From: an uncultured Oscillospiraceae bacterium
Lineage (GTDB): Bacteria > Bacillota > Clostridia > Oscillospirales > Oscillospiraceae
Direction of reading: 5' to 3'
Length of the DNA: 6,972 nucleotides
Assembly (NCBI GenBank): GCA_934661735.1
Contig: CAKUJN010000101.1
Coordinates: 1-6,972 of the forward strand
The number at the start of each line of letters is the position of its first letter. Positions within the stretch are counted from its first letter, which is position 1. A program made the translations under genes and the position numbers. Below the pieces are notes generated by a model. The model was not told the origin of the DNA. It searched no databases and saw nothing but the letters and a program-made list of their open reading frames with translations. Below are positions 5,557-6,972 of this stretch, one piece after another.

Positions 5557-6558
5557 TTATTTTGTCTCCGGAAGCGGGAGCGTACATCGCCGGAAGGAAA
5601 ACCGCGTGCAGGCGGCACAGGTCTCTCCACCCGCGCGGACGGCCTGCCGCCGATACTCCGGCAGATTGACCGCATTCGGGATGGCCTCGGTTTCCAGACA
5701 GACAGCCGCATGCAGCGGATAGACCTCGCCGCCGTGTCCGGCGGTCTGTCCCGTGGCGTTGGCCGTATAGACCAGCACGCCAGGCGCATCCGTCATGCAC
5801 GTCAGCAGAAGCCGTGTCTGCGGGCAGTAGAGCCGCGCCGCCGTCCGGAGGCCCTCGCCGCGGACGGGGTAGAAATGATCAACGCCGCCGGCCTGTACAA
5901 TCTGCGGCGCGCCGCATGTCAGCGCATCGGAAAGCGGCCGGAACACAGAAAAATCAAACGGTTCGCGGCAGGTACTGTTCACCTCAAGGTACTGTCCGGA
6001 GATATCGGCATCCGGATTCAGGCGGAAATAGCTGTGATTGGTCACGCTGGCGGCAAACGGCCGGCCGGAGGAAAGGCGGTAGTCCAGCTGAAGCGTGTCC
6101 GGCGCAGGCAGCGAAACGGTCACGGCGGCATGCAGCACATCGGGATAGCCGAAATCGCCCGCCGGAAAATCGCGGTGCAGAATCAGCGCCTCAGACGTCA
6201 GCTCAGATTCCCACAGGCGGCGGTGAAAGCCTGCGCCGCCGCTGTGAATACAGTCGTTTCCGGCGTTTTTCTCCCAACAGACCGATTCGCCGTCCAGCGT
6301 GAATGACGCGCCGCGCACCAGATCGGCAATCGGCCCGACGGTCGCGCCGAACATCTGCGTGCCGCGCCGGTATTCGTCCAGCGTGTCATAGCCCAGCACG
6401 ACCTGCTGCCAGCCGTCGCCGTCCGGCACCAGAATGCTCTGGATGGTGCAGCCGTAATCGCTAACGCTGACGCGGATGCCGTCGGGCCGGCTGAGCGTAA
6501 ACAGCGAAACGGGCCGTCCGTCCAGCGTTCCGAATGGTTTTTGTGAAATGTCCAGCAT
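5557..6558 (-). CDS. aldose 1-epimerase (galactose mutarotase)-family protein
   Basis: This 333-residue protein has the length and motif order of the aldose 1-epimerase family, beta-sandwich enzymes that interconvert alpha and beta anomers of sugars such as galactose or glucose in the cytoplasm. Catalytic-type residues are visible: H105 in IHSGG, H175 in TNHSYF, D227 in GVDHFY and E289 in LETEAIPNAVN. The histidine and glutamate are the general acid and base in characterised mutarotases. No signal peptide or membrane segment is evident. One departure is residues 74-81, VGPIADLV, where well-known GalM proteins usually have GRxANRI, so two conserved arginines are absent and the sugar preference may differ. 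The start at 6556-6558 was chosen for GGAGG 6 bases upstream; an in-frame ATG at 6603 has no clear site. It has its own promoter and terminator, and no adjacent sugar gene indicates its substrate. Confidence 0.88.
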   Translation of the reverse strand: MLDISQKPFGTLDGRPVSLFTLSRPDGIRVSVSDYGCTIQSILVPDGDGWQQVVLGYDTLDEYRRGTQMFGATVGPIADLVRGASFTLDGESVCWEKNAGNDCIHSGGAGFHRRLWESELTSEALILHRDFPAGDFGYPDVLHAAVTVSLPAPDTLQLDYRLSSGRPFAASVTNHSYFRLNPDADISGQYLEVNSTCREPFDFSVFRPLSDALTCGAPQIVQAGGVDHFYPVRGEGLRTAARLYCPQTRLLLTCMTDAPGVLVYTANATGQTAGHGGEVYPLHAAVCLETEAIPNAVNLPEYRRQAVRAGGETCAACTRFSFRRCTLPLPETK

Positions 6559-6564
6559 GAAAAG

Positions 6565-6569
6565 CCTCC
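6565..6569 (-). promoter_or_regulatory. ribosome binding site of the epimerase-family gene
   Basis: GGAGG on the minus strand lies 6 bases before the ATG at 6556-6558. It decides this start over the in-frame ATG at 6603, which would add 15 residues unlike the usual family N-terminus. Confidence 0.8.
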
Positions 6570-6614
6570 GCACGGGGCGCTCCGCCTCGCGCGTCCCTGA
6601 CAAGGAAATTTGTT

Positions 6615-6631
6615 CGTATGCGGCGCATACG
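6615..6631. promoter_or_regulatory. 17-bp palindromic leader element (operator or hairpin) before the epimerase-family gene
   Basis: CGTATGC-GGC-GCATACG is a perfect inverted repeat with 7-base arms and a 3-base centre. It lies between the predicted promoter (6643-6671) and the ribosome binding site, a few bases downstream of the expected start of transcription. The position suits a repressor operator; in RNA it would form a small stable hairpin. No regulator gene is nearby, so the binding protein, if any, is unknown. Confidence 0.5.
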
Positions 6632-6642
6632 CGCCCGCTTCT

Positions 6643-6671
6643 ATTTTAGCGCACAGAGCGCGGTTTCGCAA
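6643..6671 (-). promoter_or_regulatory. probable promoter of the epimerase-family gene
   Basis: On the minus strand TTGCGA (6666-6671, 4 of 6 matches to the -35 consensus) and TAAAAT (6643-6648, 5 of 6 to the -10 consensus) are separated by exactly 17 bases. The start point would fall near 6636, leaving a leader of about 75-80 bases. It is weaker than the citrate operon promoter and is predicted from sequence only. Confidence 0.6.
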
Positions 6672-6690
6672 GGGGCTTTCCGGTTGGCGC

Positions 6691-6734
6691 TGGACTGCCG
6701 TTGATGCGGTAACACCGCAGTCATTGCTTCGCAG
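6691..6734 (+). repeat. dispersed intergenic repeat, partial copy B
   Basis: GGACTGCCGTTGATGCGG followed by TAACACCGCA and TTGCTTCGCAG resembles the centre of copy A (GGAACTGCCGTTGAATGCGG on its minus strand, two single-base gaps) and copy C (AACACCGCA and TTGCTTCGCAG identical). It keeps the central hairpin TGCGGT-AAC-ACCGCA (6705-6710 with 6714-6719). The outer parts of the repeat are not recognisable here. Confidence 0.6.
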
Positions 6735-6754
6735 CCGATTCTGCATGGCACCTT

Positions 6755-6972
6755 GTAGGGGCCGGCGACTCTGTCGGCTCACTTGTCCGAATTCACCAAA
6801 CTGCCTCTTTCGCGGCAACACCGCAACTGTTGCTTCGCAGACCCTCGTCCTCACAAACTCCACATCCCTCGCCCCGCCGCAAGCGGCAGGTCTCATCCGT
6901 TCCGTTGCTCGTCCTCTCCAAATTGCAAACGCTTCGCTGGTTTGCAATTTGGTTCCGTCTGTCTTGCCAGAA
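6755..6972 (+). repeat. dispersed intergenic repeat, copy C (plus orientation, extended)
   Basis: From GTAGGGG (6755-6761) through CTTGTCCGAATTCACC (6782-6797), ACTGCC (6800-6805), ACCGCAACTGT (6820-6830) and TTGCTTCGCAG, this follows copy A block by block in the opposite orientation. Both copies also end with a TCTGxCTTGxCAGAA sequence at the window edge. Relative to copy A it carries about 100 extra bases between TTGCTTCGCAG and that ending. These include the 13-base-arm hairpin at 6918-6952. I see no gene in the 6672-6972 stretch. Confidence 0.65.
6918..6952. repeat. perfect 13-bp inverted repeat (hairpin)
   Basis: CCAAATTGCAAAC (6918-6930) is exactly complementary in reverse to GTTTGCAATTTGG (6940-6952), around a 9-base loop. 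There is no T-run on either side, so it is not an ordinary terminator. It lies inside the extended part of repeat copy C and is probably a structural part of that element. Confidence 0.8.

Noticed and set aside
6198..6947. Minus-strand open frame (249 codons) overlapping the start of the epimerase gene
   Set aside because: It reads through the dispersed repeats, the promoter and the leader palindrome, and overlaps the epimerase gene in another frame; its translation looks non-coding.
1..6972. Whole window as a composite transposon bounded by inverted repeats
   Set aside because: No transposase or integrase is present, the end repeats are diverged and unequal in length, no target-site duplication can be seen, and the contents are housekeeping genes. 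An assembly break at a dispersed repeat is simpler.
6678..6972. CRISPR array or tandem repeat array at the right end
   Set aside because: The repeated blocks are only similar, not identical, unevenly spaced and few in number, with no spacer-like units and no cas genes.

Overview
The window is GC-rich bacterial DNA, and all five genes lie on the minus strand. Strong AGGAGG-type ribosome binding sites, very tight gene packing, a near-consensus sigma-70/sigma-A promoter and the enzyme types present (a Re-type citrate synthase of the LeuA/homocitrate synthase fold, a short 'Aquifex-type' aconitase, a GntR/FCD regulator) suggest an anaerobic Firmicute, probably Clostridia of the Oscillospiraceae/Ruminococcaceae kind. 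The taxon is inference; no rRNA or other marker is present.

Reading along the minus strand (right to left): positions 6972-6672 hold no gene but contain copies of a dispersed hairpin-forming repeat. A promoter at 6643-6671 and a 17-bp palindromic leader element at 6615-6631 precede an aldose 1-epimerase (galactose mutarotase)-family gene (6558-5557), which ends at an intrinsic terminator (5512-5550). An AT-rich, A-tract-filled stretch (5400-5520) leads to a near-consensus promoter (5289-5316). Palindromes at 5272-5296 overlap its -10 box and predicted start point. This promoter serves a four-gene operon: citrate (Re)-synthase (5245-3875), GntR/FCD regulator (3860-3210), aconitase (3217-1292) and isocitrate dehydrogenase (1289-183). 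The operon closes with a strong hairpin terminator at 141-178. Positions 1-118 hold another copy of the dispersed repeat, in the opposite orientation to the right-hand copy.

Together the operon encodes the complete oxidative branch of an incomplete, horseshoe-type TCA cycle: acetyl-CoA + oxaloacetate -> citrate -> isocitrate -> 2-oxoglutarate, the precursor of glutamate. The citrate synthase is not the usual GltA (Si-face) fold, so homology annotation could easily mislabel it as 2-isopropylmalate or homocitrate synthase. The regulator is the second gene of the operon it probably controls. Its metal-binding FCD effector domain, typical of carboxylate sensors, and the GTATAC palindrome on the promoter suggest autoregulated, metabolite-responsive control. 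This is a coherent, largely interpretable metabolic locus; I see no defence system, CRISPR array, phage or transposase. The least explained parts are the dispersed repeat family at both ends, the curved-DNA-like region, and the epimerase homologue that has lost a usual family motif.
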